Below are positions 42,074 to 51,277 of a stretch of DNA of 64,000 nucleotides, in pieces; the first letter of the stretch is position 1, and the number at the start of each line of letters is the position of its first letter. The notes below the pieces were generated by a model that worked only from the letters and a program-made list of their open reading frames with translations, was not told the origin of the DNA and did not search any database. Source of the stretch: JAIVJG01 sp964236735 (lineage in GTDB: Bacteria > Acidobacteriota > Blastocatellia > Pyrinomonadales > Pyrinomonadaceae); assembly GCA_964236735.1 (NCBI GenBank), contig CAXSFM010000014.1, positions 37,941 through 101,940 on the forward strand, written 5' to 3'. A program made the translations under genes and the position numbers.

Positions 42074-45000
42074 ATGTCAAAAAATAACTTCGTACACCTC
42101 CATCTCCACACAGACTATTCCCTGCTCGACGGCGCGATTCAGATTAAGCCGCTCGCCGAGCGTGTGAAAGCGCTGGGAATGCCGGCCTGCGCCATGACCG
42201 ATCACGGCAACATGTACGGCGCAGTCTCTTTTTATAAAGAGATGAAGGCGCACGACGTGAAACCGCTTATTGGATGCGAGGTCTATCTTGCGCCCGGTAG
42301 CAGGCACGATAAGAAGGACGCGCGCAAGGGCGAGAAGCCTTACAACCACATGATCCTGCTCGCGAAGGACAATGTCGGTTATCACAACCTCGTGCGGCTC
42401 ACGTCGAAAGCGTTCAAGGAAGGCTTCTATCGCAAGCCGCGCATTGACCGCGAGTTGCTCGCGCAATTCAGCGACGGCATCATCGGACTCTCCGGCTGTC
42501 TCTCAGGCGTGCCGCAGCAGCACCTTGTCCACGACCGTCTGGAGGAAGCGGAGAAGTCCGCGCAGGAGTTTCAGGACATACTCGGCAAGGGAAATTATTT
42601 CTTAGAGATACAGGATCACCAACTCACAGAGCAGCAGAAGATAAATACCAATCTCATCGCGCTCTCGAAAAAATCCGGCATCCCGCTCGTCGCCACCAAT
42701 GACGCGCATTATCTGTTCAAAGACGACTACGAAGCGCACGACGTGATGCTCTGCATCGGCACGGGCAAGACCGTCAACGACGTGAACCGCATGAGCTTCG
42801 GCGGCCCGCAGTGGTACGTCCGCACGCCGGAAGAGATGAATGAGATTTTCTCGCACATCCCCGACGCCGTGACGCGCACGCTCGACATCGCGGAGATGTG
42901 TGACCTCAAACTCTCGCTCGGCGAAAATCAACTGCCCATCTACCCGATTCCGCCCGAAGAGAGCGACTTAACGATTGACGAATATTTCGAGAAAGTCATC
43001 CGTCAGGGCTACGAAAAACGGCGCGCGACCGTCTGGGACGAGATGATCGCCAACAGCACGCTCAAGCACAGTCTCGGCGAATATCAGGAACGAGTCTCGC
43101 GCGAGATCGCCGTCATCAAGCAGATGGGCTTCCCCAGTTACTTTCTCATCGTCTGGGACTTCATCAAGTTCGCGAAGGACAGAAAAATTCCCGTCGGCCC
43201 GGGACGTGGCAGTGCTGCCGGGAGCTTAATCGCCTACTGTCTTGAGATCACGGACGTTGATCCGATTCAGTATGACTTGCTCTTCGAGCGTTTCCTGAAT
43301 CCTGAGCGCGTCTCGATGCCCGACATAGACATAGACTTTTGCGTGCATGGCCGCGCAGAGGTCATCAATCACGTCACGCAACTCTACGGTCGCGAATCCG
43401 TCTGCCAGATCATCACGTTCGGGACGATGGCCTCGAAGGCGGCGATTAAGGACGTGGGGCGCGCGCTCGATATGCCTTACGCCGACGTGGAAAAAATCGC
43501 GAAGCTCATCCCGCCGCCCGTGCGCGGGCGCAACGTCTCCATCACGCAGGCTCTTGAAAGCGTGCCGGAGTTGAAGCAGGCCGTCGAGAACAACGCGCAG
43601 ACGAAGAAGGTGATTGAAATCGCGCGCCGTCTCGAAGGCTGCGCGCGCCACTCGTCCGTCCACGCGGCAGGCGTCGTCATCTCGCCGCAGCCGCTCGAAG
43701 AGTTGATTCCCGTCGCCGTCAGCCACAAACAGGAATTAACGACGCAGTTCGAGATGTCCGACCTTGAGAAGACCGGGATGCTCAAGATGGATTTTCTCGG
43801 ACTGACGACGCTCTCCATCATCAATCAATGCTGCAAGACGATCACGGAGATGCACGGGCGCGAAATCGTCTGGTCTGAAATCCCTCTCGACGACGCGAAG
43901 TCTTACGAGCTTTTCGCGCAGGGTCATACGGAAGCGATCTTCCAATTTGAGTCGTCGGGAATGCAGGAGATTTGTCGCAAGCTCAAGCCGAAATCCATCG
44001 AAGACCTCTCGGCCTTGAACGCGCTCTACCGACCGGGGCCGCTCGACGGCGGGATGGTGGACGACTTCATTGACCGCTATCACGGCAAGAAGCCGGTCGA
44101 ATATATCGTGCCGGAGATGGAAGAGATTCTGTCGAATACCTACGGCATTCTCGTCTATCAGGAACAGATCATGCAGCTCGCGCAGCGTCTGGGGAACTAC
44201 TCGCTCGGCGAGGCCGATTTGATGCGGCGCGCGATGGGTAAAAAGAATCGCGAGGAGATGGCCGTCCACGAAGAGAAGTTCATGGAAGGCTGCGCGAAGA
44301 ACAAGCATCCGAAGAAAAAGGCGCGCGAGATTTTTCGTCTCATGGCGCAGTTCGCCGACTATGGTTTTAATCGGAGCCATTCGGTCGCTTACGCGCACGT
44401 CGCTTACCAGACGGCGTACTTGAAGGCGAACTACCCGGAACATTTTTACGCGGCGGTGATGACGTACATGGCCGACGACGCGGCCAAGATTTTCAAGTAC
44501 GCTTCGGAACTCCGCGCGCAGAAAATCAAGATGCTGCCGCCCGATGTCAACGAGTCGGGGCCGGGCTTTACGCCGGTTGAGGGCGCGATTCGTTATGGCC
44601 TCTCGGCGATTAAAGGCATCGGGCAGTCAGCCGTCGGCGGCGTCATAGATGGACGTAAAAGCCGTCATTACACGTCCCTTTTCGACTTTACGGAGCGAGT
44701 GGGCGAGAAAGGCGCGGGCAAGCGCGTGCTCGAAAGTTTGATCTGCGCGGGCGGGTTCGATTCGATGAAGACGGACGACGTGACGCTGCACAACTGGCGC
44801 GCGTCGCTTCATGCGACCGTTGACCGCGCGCTCGAATGCGGCGCGCGGCAGAGGCGCGAGCAGAGTAGCGGCCAGTTCGGGATGTTCGGACTCGCGAGCG
44901 GCGACACATCCGGGACGGAAGGCACGCATCAACCGCTTGCAACGTGCGAAGCGTGGACGCGCAAAGAATTACTCGCGTTTGAAAAAGCCGCCATCGGCTT

Positions 45001-45691
45001 TTACGTCTCCGGCCATCCGCTCGAAGACTTCATCGAAAAGATCGAGCAGCTTAACTGCAAAACGATGCTCGATTTGTCCACTGCCGAGCCGAACTCGCAT
45101 GTCAAACTCGCCGGCGTCGTCTCTGATTTCACGGTGCGGAACACGAAGAAGGGCGACCGCTACGCATTCTTCAGGCTCGAAGATTTATCCGGCGCGGGCG
45201 TCAAGTGCGTGCTCTGGCCGGAGTCGTTCAAGGCGAAGGGCAAGGATGCTGCGAACGATGCGCTGCTCATCGTCACAGGCCGGCTCGACGGCGGGCAGGA
45301 CACGCTGCCGACGATTGTCTGCGACGACATCTCGACGATTGAGGCGGCGAGAATTCCCATCCGCCGCAACTACAGCACACCGACACAGACCGCGCCTGAT
45401 AATCTCACGCAGACTCTCTTAATCGAGTTTCCCGCGCATGATGAAAGCGTCGCCATGAAAATGTGCGCGCGAATTTCGCAGACGCTCCTCGCGCATCCGG
45501 GCGAGTGCGACGTGCTCTTTGACCTTCACTTGCGCGAGGCCGGCGTCCATGTGCGCCTGCGCGCGGGACAGAAGTTAAGAGTGTCTGTGGGGCAGAGTTT
45601 GCAGGAAGCCTTGAGCGCGGCGGGCGTCAGTTCGAGATGGGTTGATGTGAATCCGGCGTTGGCGGTGAGGGGTCTGAGCTATCAGAATTAG
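42074..45691 (+). CDS. dnaE: DNA polymerase III subunit alpha
   Basis: Replicative polymerase subunit of the holoenzyme. The 1205-aa product opens with the PHP domain (NNFVHLHLHTDYSLLDGAIQ, MTDHGNMYGAVSFYKEMKAH). The polymerase core carries GPGRGSAAGSLIAYCLEITD and the catalytic aspartates in MPDIDIDFCVHGR (about residue 416). The tau- and beta-binding region and the HhH and OB-fold domains follow (VKLAGVVSDFTVRNTKKGD). Its length fits DnaE1-type alpha. The start at 42074 is set by homology; the open frame reaches 41999 and no ribosome site is convincing. Its stop overlaps by 4 bp the stop of the convergent gene at 45688. Confidence 0.97.
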   Translation: MSKNNFVHLHLHTDYSLLDGAIQIKPLAERVKALGMPACAMTDHGNMYGAVSFYKEMKAHDVKPLIGCEVYLAPGSRHDKKDARKGEKPYNHMILLAKDNVGYHNLVRLTSKAFKEGFYRKPRIDRELLAQFSDGIIGLSGCLSGVPQQHLVHDRLEEAEKSAQEFQDILGKGNYFLEIQDHQLTEQQKINTNLIALSKKSGIPLVATNDAHYLFKDDYEAHDVMLCIGTGKTVNDVNRMSFGGPQWYVRTPEEMNEIFSHIPDAVTRTLDIAEMCDLKLSLGENQLPIYPIPPEESDLTIDEYFEKVIRQGYEKRRATVWDEMIANSTLKHSLGEYQERVSREIAVIKQMGFPSYFLIVWDFIKFAKDRKIPVGPGRGSAAGSLIAYCLEITDVDPIQYDLLFERFLNPERVSMPDIDIDFCVHGRAEVINHVTQLYGRESVCQIITFGTMASKAAIKDVGRALDMPYADVEKIAKLIPPPVRGRNVSITQALESVPELKQAVENNAQTKKVIEIARRLEGCARHSSVHAAGVVISPQPLEELIPVAVSHKQELTTQFEMSDLEKTGMLKMDFLGLTTLSIINQCCKTITEMHGREIVWSEIPLDDAKSYELFAQGHTEAIFQFESSGMQEICRKLKPKSIEDLSALNALYRPGPLDGGMVDDFIDRYHGKKPVEYIVPEMEEILSNTYGILVYQEQIMQLAQRLGNYSLGEADLMRRAMGKKNREEMAVHEEKFMEGCAKNKHPKKKAREIFRLMAQFADYGFNRSHSVAYAHVAYQTAYLKANYPEHFYAAVMTYMADDAAKIFKYASELRAQKIKMLPPDVNESGPGFTPVEGAIRYGLSAIKGIGQSAVGGVIDGRKSRHYTSLFDFTERVGEKGAGKRVLESLICAGGFDSMKTDDVTLHNWRASLHATVDRALECGARQRREQSSGQFGMFGLASGDTSGTEGTHQPLATCEAWTRKELLAFEKAAIGFYVSGHPLEDFIEKIEQLNCKTMLDLSTAEPNSHVKLAGVVSDFTVRNTKKGDRYAFFRLEDLSGAGVKCVLWPESFKAKGKDAANDALLIVTGRLDGGQDTLPTIVCDDISTIEAARIPIRRNYSTPTQTAPDNLTQTLLIEFPAHDESVAMKMCARISQTLLAHPGECDVLFDLHLREAGVHVRLRAGQKLRVSVGQSLQEALSAAGVSSRWVDVNPALAVRGLSYQN

Positions 45692-46290
45692 GAAACTCGA
45701 AAGTCACTCATATAATCTTCATAGAGACACAAACAATCCTCAATTTGGCCGGCAGTGAGCTGCTTGAACTCTACTGGTAGTTCGGACGGCTCTAACGTCT
45801 TTCGCCCTTTGCCGAGTCCGAGCGCTCTTGCTCCCTTCATTGTGCCTGAATGCAGATAGACCTTTTCAGGCTCAAGATGCAAATGCGCTCCGATGCGGGT
45901 CGCCACGTCGTACACGGTGAGCGGGCCGATGTCGGGAATGTCGCCTATCCTTTGCTCGATGAGGGTGTGCAACGATTCAAACGATGAACACTTTTTCATC
46001 TCTTCGGGGATAGCTTTAAGTCGGCAGTATGCTTCTTCGAGAGTTTGCGGTGTCCGGCGGTATGAGTGTGGATGTCTCTTGCCGTTTCGCAGTTTCGAGA
46101 GCGCGGCGTATTCAATGGCGATGGGGAAACTTTCAGTACGAAAGAAATCCATTTCCGCAGTGGCGGGCGCAAGATGGACGTAGATGTAATCGTCAATCAC
46201 ATCTGAGAGCGAATGAAATTCGGGATGCGGTTGAATAGCAGAGTGCCGGCGAAGAATCGGAAGGCCGATGACGGGTAGTTTTTTACGCAT
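45688..46290 (-). CDS. Hypothetical protein with HhH-like segment
   Basis: This 200-aa soluble protein is convergent with dnaE, overlapping its end by 4 bp. The middle contains RIGDIPDIGPLTVYDVATRI, which looks like a helix-hairpin-helix core, followed by LEPEKVYLHSGTMKGARALG and a C-terminal LTAGQIEDCLCLYEDYM. I have the impression of a widespread uncharacterised family but cannot name it. DNA binding or repair is possible because of the HhH-like text, but this is inference. ATG 46290 has no good ribosome site. Confidence 0.65.
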   Translation of the reverse strand: MRKKLPVIGLPILRRHSAIQPHPEFHSLSDVIDDYIYVHLAPATAEMDFFRTESFPIAIEYAALSKLRNGKRHPHSYRRTPQTLEEAYCRLKAIPEEMKKCSSFESLHTLIEQRIGDIPDIGPLTVYDVATRIGAHLHLEPEKVYLHSGTMKGARALGLGKGRKTLEPSELPVEFKQLTAGQIEDCLCLYEDYMSDFRVS

Positions 46291-46367
46291 AAGTTAAGAG
46301 AATACCGAAAAACCTCAACCACTCGCTTTTATTGAAGCCCAGCCGCACTGATCGTTACTGATCGTTT

Positions 46368-46391
46368 TCAAACGTCAAACAGAACTTTCAT
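46368..46391 (-). pseudogene. Remnant of a DUF5615-type toxin start
   Basis: The ATG of this frame overlaps the antitoxin stop as ATGA. It reads MKVLFDV and then stops. DUF5615 (PIN-like) toxins begin MK(V/L)LFD(E/H)N, so only the first codons appear to survive. What follows (46320-46367) shows no continuation in any frame. Confidence 0.45.
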
Positions 46392-46564
46392 ATTTGCGCG
46401 GTTTCGAGCGTGTCTTTCAGACAACGCAACAATTCGAGAGCCTGTTCGCGTCGCACGGTCGGGAAATCTTCCAAAAAATCTTCCAACGAATGTCCGCCAG
46501 CCAGATAATCGAGCAAGCTCTGCACGCGAACGCGAGTCCCCGCGAAGACGGGCGCGTCGCTCAT
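46388..46564 (-). pseudogene. DUF433 antitoxin, damaged at its N terminus
   Basis: The frame reads DAPVFAGTRVRVQSLLDYLA, then GGHSLEDFLEDFPTVRREQA, the signature of DUF433 antitoxins (VapB-like). It runs from ATG 46564 for 58 residues. Homology continues upstream (QVVISRSPDVM), but there is no start codon there and an in-frame TAA precedes it, so the N terminus seems lost. It is translationally coupled (ATGA) to what was the toxin gene, which is gone. Probably a decayed toxin-antitoxin locus; expression from ATG 46564 cannot be excluded. Confidence 0.6.
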
Positions 46565-46764
46565 CACATCAGGCGAGCGGGAAATAACAACTTGCGCTTC
46601 TTAAGTTTTCATATTCACCATTTTAACGCAGCCTAAAATATTAAGGTAGCCGCCTCATTCTTGCTTATCACAACTCCCCGCGTTTGAGGTTTGCGCGTCG
46701 TCTGTCGTAGTGTGTCTTCATCCGTTTCACACAATCTGAAAAATTTTAGCGAAGGAAATTAAGG

Positions 46765-48447
<1,683 letters not shown>

Positions 48448-48459
48448 TTGAGATTAAGA

Positions 48460-48539
48460 AATTCAAACAGGGATAGACAGGATGGACAGGATTTTACTTT
48501 TGCCTTTTATCCTGCTCATCCTGTCTATCCCTGTTAATT
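48460..48539. repeat. Hairpin repeat, GGATAGACAG class
   Basis: The left arm at 48460-48492 contains AACAGGGATAGACAGGATGG. The right arm at 48509-48539 ends CTGTCTATCCCTGTTAATT. The loop is TTTACTTTTGCCTTTT. It lies between ettA and the DUF427 gene, ending 21 bp before the latter's start. Intact version of the outer arms of the nested element at 1303-1453. Confidence 0.92.
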
Positions 48540-48559
48540 GTTTTGAGGAAGGGGACAGT

Positions 48560-48838
48560 ATGAAAGCAACATGGAATGGAACGACGCTCGCCGAGAGCGA
48601 CGAGACCGTGGTGGTCGAGGGCAATCATTATTTCCCGGCGGACGCGATTAAGCGCGAGCATTTTCAGCCGAGCGAGACGCACACGCATTGCCCCTGGAAG
48701 GGCGAGGCGAGTTATTACAGCGTCGTCGTGAACGGCGAGACGAATAAGGATGCGGCGTGGTTTTATCCTGAGCCGAAGGATGCGGCGAAGGAAATCAAAG
48801 GTCGCGTGGCTTTCTGGCGCGGCGTGAAGGTTGAATAG
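48560..48838 (+). CDS. DUF427 domain protein
   Basis: This 92-aa protein reads MKATWNGTTLAESDETVVVE, then GNHYFPADAIKREHFQPSET, then CPWKGEASYYSVVVNGE and a final VAFWRGVKVE. These are the fixed features of DUF427, a small beta-rich (beta-clamp-like) family of unknown function, here with the family's full length. ATG 48560 is preceded by GAGGAAGGGG. The frame could be extended into the hairpin repeat upstream, which I reject. No obvious functional link to ettA. Confidence 0.9.
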   Translation: MKATWNGTTLAESDETVVVEGNHYFPADAIKREHFQPSETHTHCPWKGEASYYSVVVNGETNKDAAWFYPEPKDAAKEIKGRVAFWRGVKVE

Positions 48839-48877
48839 ACGTGTGCGGTGGGTGCTGACACACGCGCGAGTGACGCG

Positions 48878-49171
48878 AAACAGTGTGCAATCAAAGTAAT
48901 TGCGTGTGCGTTTGGATGTATAACGCCGGAAGTTGCAAGTGTGATGTGCGCGACGGGGAGTGAAGCGTGCTTGGTAAACGCTGTCGCATGTTTGACCAGA
49001 GCTAATCCACGTTCAATCAGAGCTATCGCATGTGCGGTTGAAGTTGTCGCGTGCGCTTTCGAGCCGGTAGCATGTGCAACGGGGTCGGTCGTAACGTCGT
49101 TTGAATCTCAAGCGTGTGCGATTGCGGTGAATGTGTGCGTGTTTGGAGAAATAGAGGCTATTGCTGCGAAG
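48878..49171 (+). repeat. Degenerate 21-bp tandem repeat (about 14 units)
   Basis: In the frame that starts at 48848, fourteen consecutive heptads can be written, such as IACAFGC, VMCATGS, EACLVNA, VACLTRA, IACAVEV, VACAFEP, VACATGS, QACAIAV and NVCVFGE. Ten of them carry Cys at position 3. The frame stays open throughout and runs on into the ACCACAGAGG-class hairpin, where it reads VFTTEDTEARRG and stops. Either an eroded minisatellite or a repeat protein; no ribosome site is visible. Confidence 0.6.
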
Positions 49172-49232
49172 ATCAGGACAATCCCGGCGGATTTATCCCT
49201 GTCTGCTGTTGAGCGTGAGTTGAAAGAAAGAG

Positions 49233-49340
49233 TTTTCACCACAGAGGACACAGAGGCGCGCAGAGGATGAAGAGAGAAAGCGCTACATCTTTGCATTTCT
49301 CTGGCTGTCCTCTGTGAATCTCTGTGTCCTCTGTGGTAAA
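49233..49340. repeat. Hairpin repeat, ACCACAGAGGAC class
   Basis: The left arm at 49233-49267 starts TTTCACCACAGAGGACACAG. The right arm at 49297-49340 ends CTCTGTGTCCTCTGTGGTAA. The loop is about 29 bp and contains GAAAGCGCTACATCTTTGC. It lies upstream of the M28 peptidase gene. Confidence 0.9.
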
Positions 49341-49407
49341 TCTCAGGCCGTATTTATTGACAATCCGCAAGTTAAGATAATTCCCACAAGTGCCGAGGTA
49401 AAACAAC

Positions 49408-51054
49408 ATGTCTTTGATTTTTAAGGCGCAACCATTGACGCGCGGCGCACTCGCTTCCATTCTCTGTGCGTTGTTGTTGTGTGCGACGGCGACGACTCCG
49501 CAGGCACAGCAGAAAGCCACGCTGACAGTGGAAGAGAGCGCGGCGTTGGAGCGTATCTCGGCGGACAGCCTGCGCGGGCATCTCTCGTTCATCGCATCGG
49601 ACGCGCTCGAAGGCCGCAACACTCCTTCGCGAGGGTTAGACATCGCCGCCGAATACATCGCCGCGCAGTTTCGTCGCGCGGGGTTAGAGCCAATCGGCGA
49701 CGATGGATATTTCCAGACGGCGCGCTGGTCGCAATCAGCGCGTGACATGAAAAAGCTTGAGCTGAAATTCGCGAGCGCGGGCGCGGGCGAGTTGAAGTTT
49801 GGCGCGGAGCAGTCCGCGCTCGGGATGAGCGTGATGGGACGCACGCTCTGGTCGCCGGAAGGCGCGCTCGCGCTTTCAAAAGCGGGCGTCGTCAAAGTTG
49901 ATTACAAGGACGCGGCAGCCATCTCCGCGCTCAAGCCGGAGGACGTGGCGGGCAAAGTCGTGCTGACGGAGATATCGGACTTTCGACGCGAAGACCGCGC
50001 TCTCTGGCGCGAACTTTATGGAGCGCAGGACGCATTCATCCAAAAGATGAGCGCGCTCGGCGCGTCGCTCGTCGTCTCGGCAGACCCCGCGCGCAAGCAG
50101 GCGGGACGCAGCGACACGAGCGCGCCGCGTCTCGTTGACCCGGAAAACAAAGCTGCGCGTGCGGCGTCGAGCGGTGTCGGCGACGCGCATCCGTCGAGTG
50201 CGCCGCTCGTCAACATCTACGGCGCGGAAGCCGCGAAACTCTACGATGAGTTGAAGACAGGCGCGACGGGCGCGACGTTGAGCGTGAATGCGCCCGCGCC
50301 GTCCGAGAGTGCGGTCACGATACGCAATGTCGCGGGCGTCCTGCGCGGGTCTGATCCGACGCTTAAGGATACTTACGTCATCGTCTCGGCACACTACGAT
50401 CATCTCGGCGTGCGCGAGGGCGAAGGCGACCGCATCTTCAACGGCGCGAACGACGACGGTAGCGGCACGGTCTCCGTCATCGAGTTGGCCGCCGCGCTCG
50501 CGACGCTCAAAGTGCGACCGAAGCGCAGCGTCCTGTTTATGACTTTCTTCGGCGAAGAGAAGGGCTTGCTCGGCTCGCGTTATTACGGCAGGCATCCGCT
50601 CGTGCCGCTCAGGCAGACCGTCGCGCAAATCAATCTCGAACAGATCGGGCGCACCGACGACAGCGAAGGCGCGCAGGTCGGGACGATGAGCGTGACGGGC
50701 TTCGATTATTCCGATGTCGGCGCGGCGTTAGCAGAGGCGGGCGCGTTGACGGGCATCAAGGTTTACAAACATCCACAAAACAGCGACGCCTTCTTCGGTC
50801 GCAGCGACAATCAGGCGCTCGCCGATGTCGGCATCCCCGCGCACACCTTGAGCGTGGCTTTCGAGTTCCCCGATTATCACGCCGTCGGCGACGAGTGGCC
50901 GAAAGTTGATTACGCCAACATGTCGAGAGTCCTCCGCATGGTCGGCGCGGGCGTCCTGCTCATCACAGACAACCCGCGCGCGCCGCAATGGAACGAGTCG
51001 AATCCCAAAACCGCGCGCTACGTTCAGGCGTGGAAAGAACTACACGCGAAATAA
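49408..51054 (+). CDS. Secreted M28-family aminopeptidase
   Basis: This 548-aa exported di-zinc peptidase has a signal peptide (about residues 1-34, cleavage near PQAQ). A region containing LRGHLSFIASDALEGRNTPS, typical of this subfamily, is followed by a PA-like insert (about 150-290, VAGKVVLTEISDF) and the catalytic domain. Zinc ligands are visible in IVSAHYDHLGV (His), NGANDDGSGTV (bridging Asp), FFGEEKGLLGS (Glu pair), GRTDDSE (Asp) and PDYHAVGDEW (last His). It probably degrades peptides outside the cytoplasm. GAGGT precedes the ATG. It heads a run of three secreted metallopeptidases. Confidence 0.92.
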   Translation: MSLIFKAQPLTRGALASILCALLLCATATTPQAQQKATLTVEESAALERISADSLRGHLSFIASDALEGRNTPSRGLDIAAEYIAAQFRRAGLEPIGDDGYFQTARWSQSARDMKKLELKFASAGAGELKFGAEQSALGMSVMGRTLWSPEGALALSKAGVVKVDYKDAAAISALKPEDVAGKVVLTEISDFRREDRALWRELYGAQDAFIQKMSALGASLVVSADPARKQAGRSDTSAPRLVDPENKAARAASSGVGDAHPSSAPLVNIYGAEAAKLYDELKTGATGATLSVNAPAPSESAVTIRNVAGVLRGSDPTLKDTYVIVSAHYDHLGVREGEGDRIFNGANDDGSGTVSVIELAAALATLKVRPKRSVLFMTFFGEEKGLLGSRYYGRHPLVPLRQTVAQINLEQIGRTDDSEGAQVGTMSVTGFDYSDVGAALAEAGALTGIKVYKHPQNSDAFFGRSDNQALADVGIPAHTLSVAFEFPDYHAVGDEWPKVDYANMSRVLRMVGAGVLLITDNPRAPQWNESNPKTARYVQAWKELHAK

Positions 51055-51135
51055 GGCAAAAGTAAAAAGGCAAAAGGCAAAAGTAAAAACAGGGAGCGCA
51101 CCTTGTCTTCACTTTTGCCTTTTTACTTTTACCTT
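51053..51135. repeat. Hairpin repeat, GGCAAAAGTAAAA class
   Basis: The left arm at 51053-51089 is built of AAGGCAAAAGTAAAA words. The right arm at 51111-51135 is ACTTTTGCCTTTTTACTTTT plus ACCTT. The loop CAGGGAGCGCACCTTGTCTT is close to that of the ATGATGAATG-class elements although the arms are unrelated. It overlaps the last base of the M28 gene stop codon. Confidence 0.9.
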
Positions 51136-51277
51136 CGCTTTAAGCGGTGGGGCAACGCGATGGGGGACAAGCGAAACTAACTCTTTCGACTCGCGTATCA
51201 ACATCAATCCGAATTAACAAGCGATTTGTGATTGCCCGGAAAATCTATAGACATCAACTGTAAGGAGTCTCTTGTAC

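Larger units (their letters stand above)
48839..49407. other. 569-bp stretch holding a minisatellite and a hairpin
   Basis: Between the DUF427 and M28 peptidase genes there is a 140-codon open frame starting at a GTG (48848). It consists of degenerate 21-bp repeats and then reads into the hairpin at 49233-49340. I do not accept it as a normal gene. The last 65 bp are the leader of the peptidase gene. Confidence 0.6.

Noticed and set aside
48482..48559. Longer DUF427 frame starting inside the GGATAGACAG hairpin
   Set aside because: The extra residues are translated hairpin sequence; the family begins at the ATG at 48560, which has its own ribosome site.
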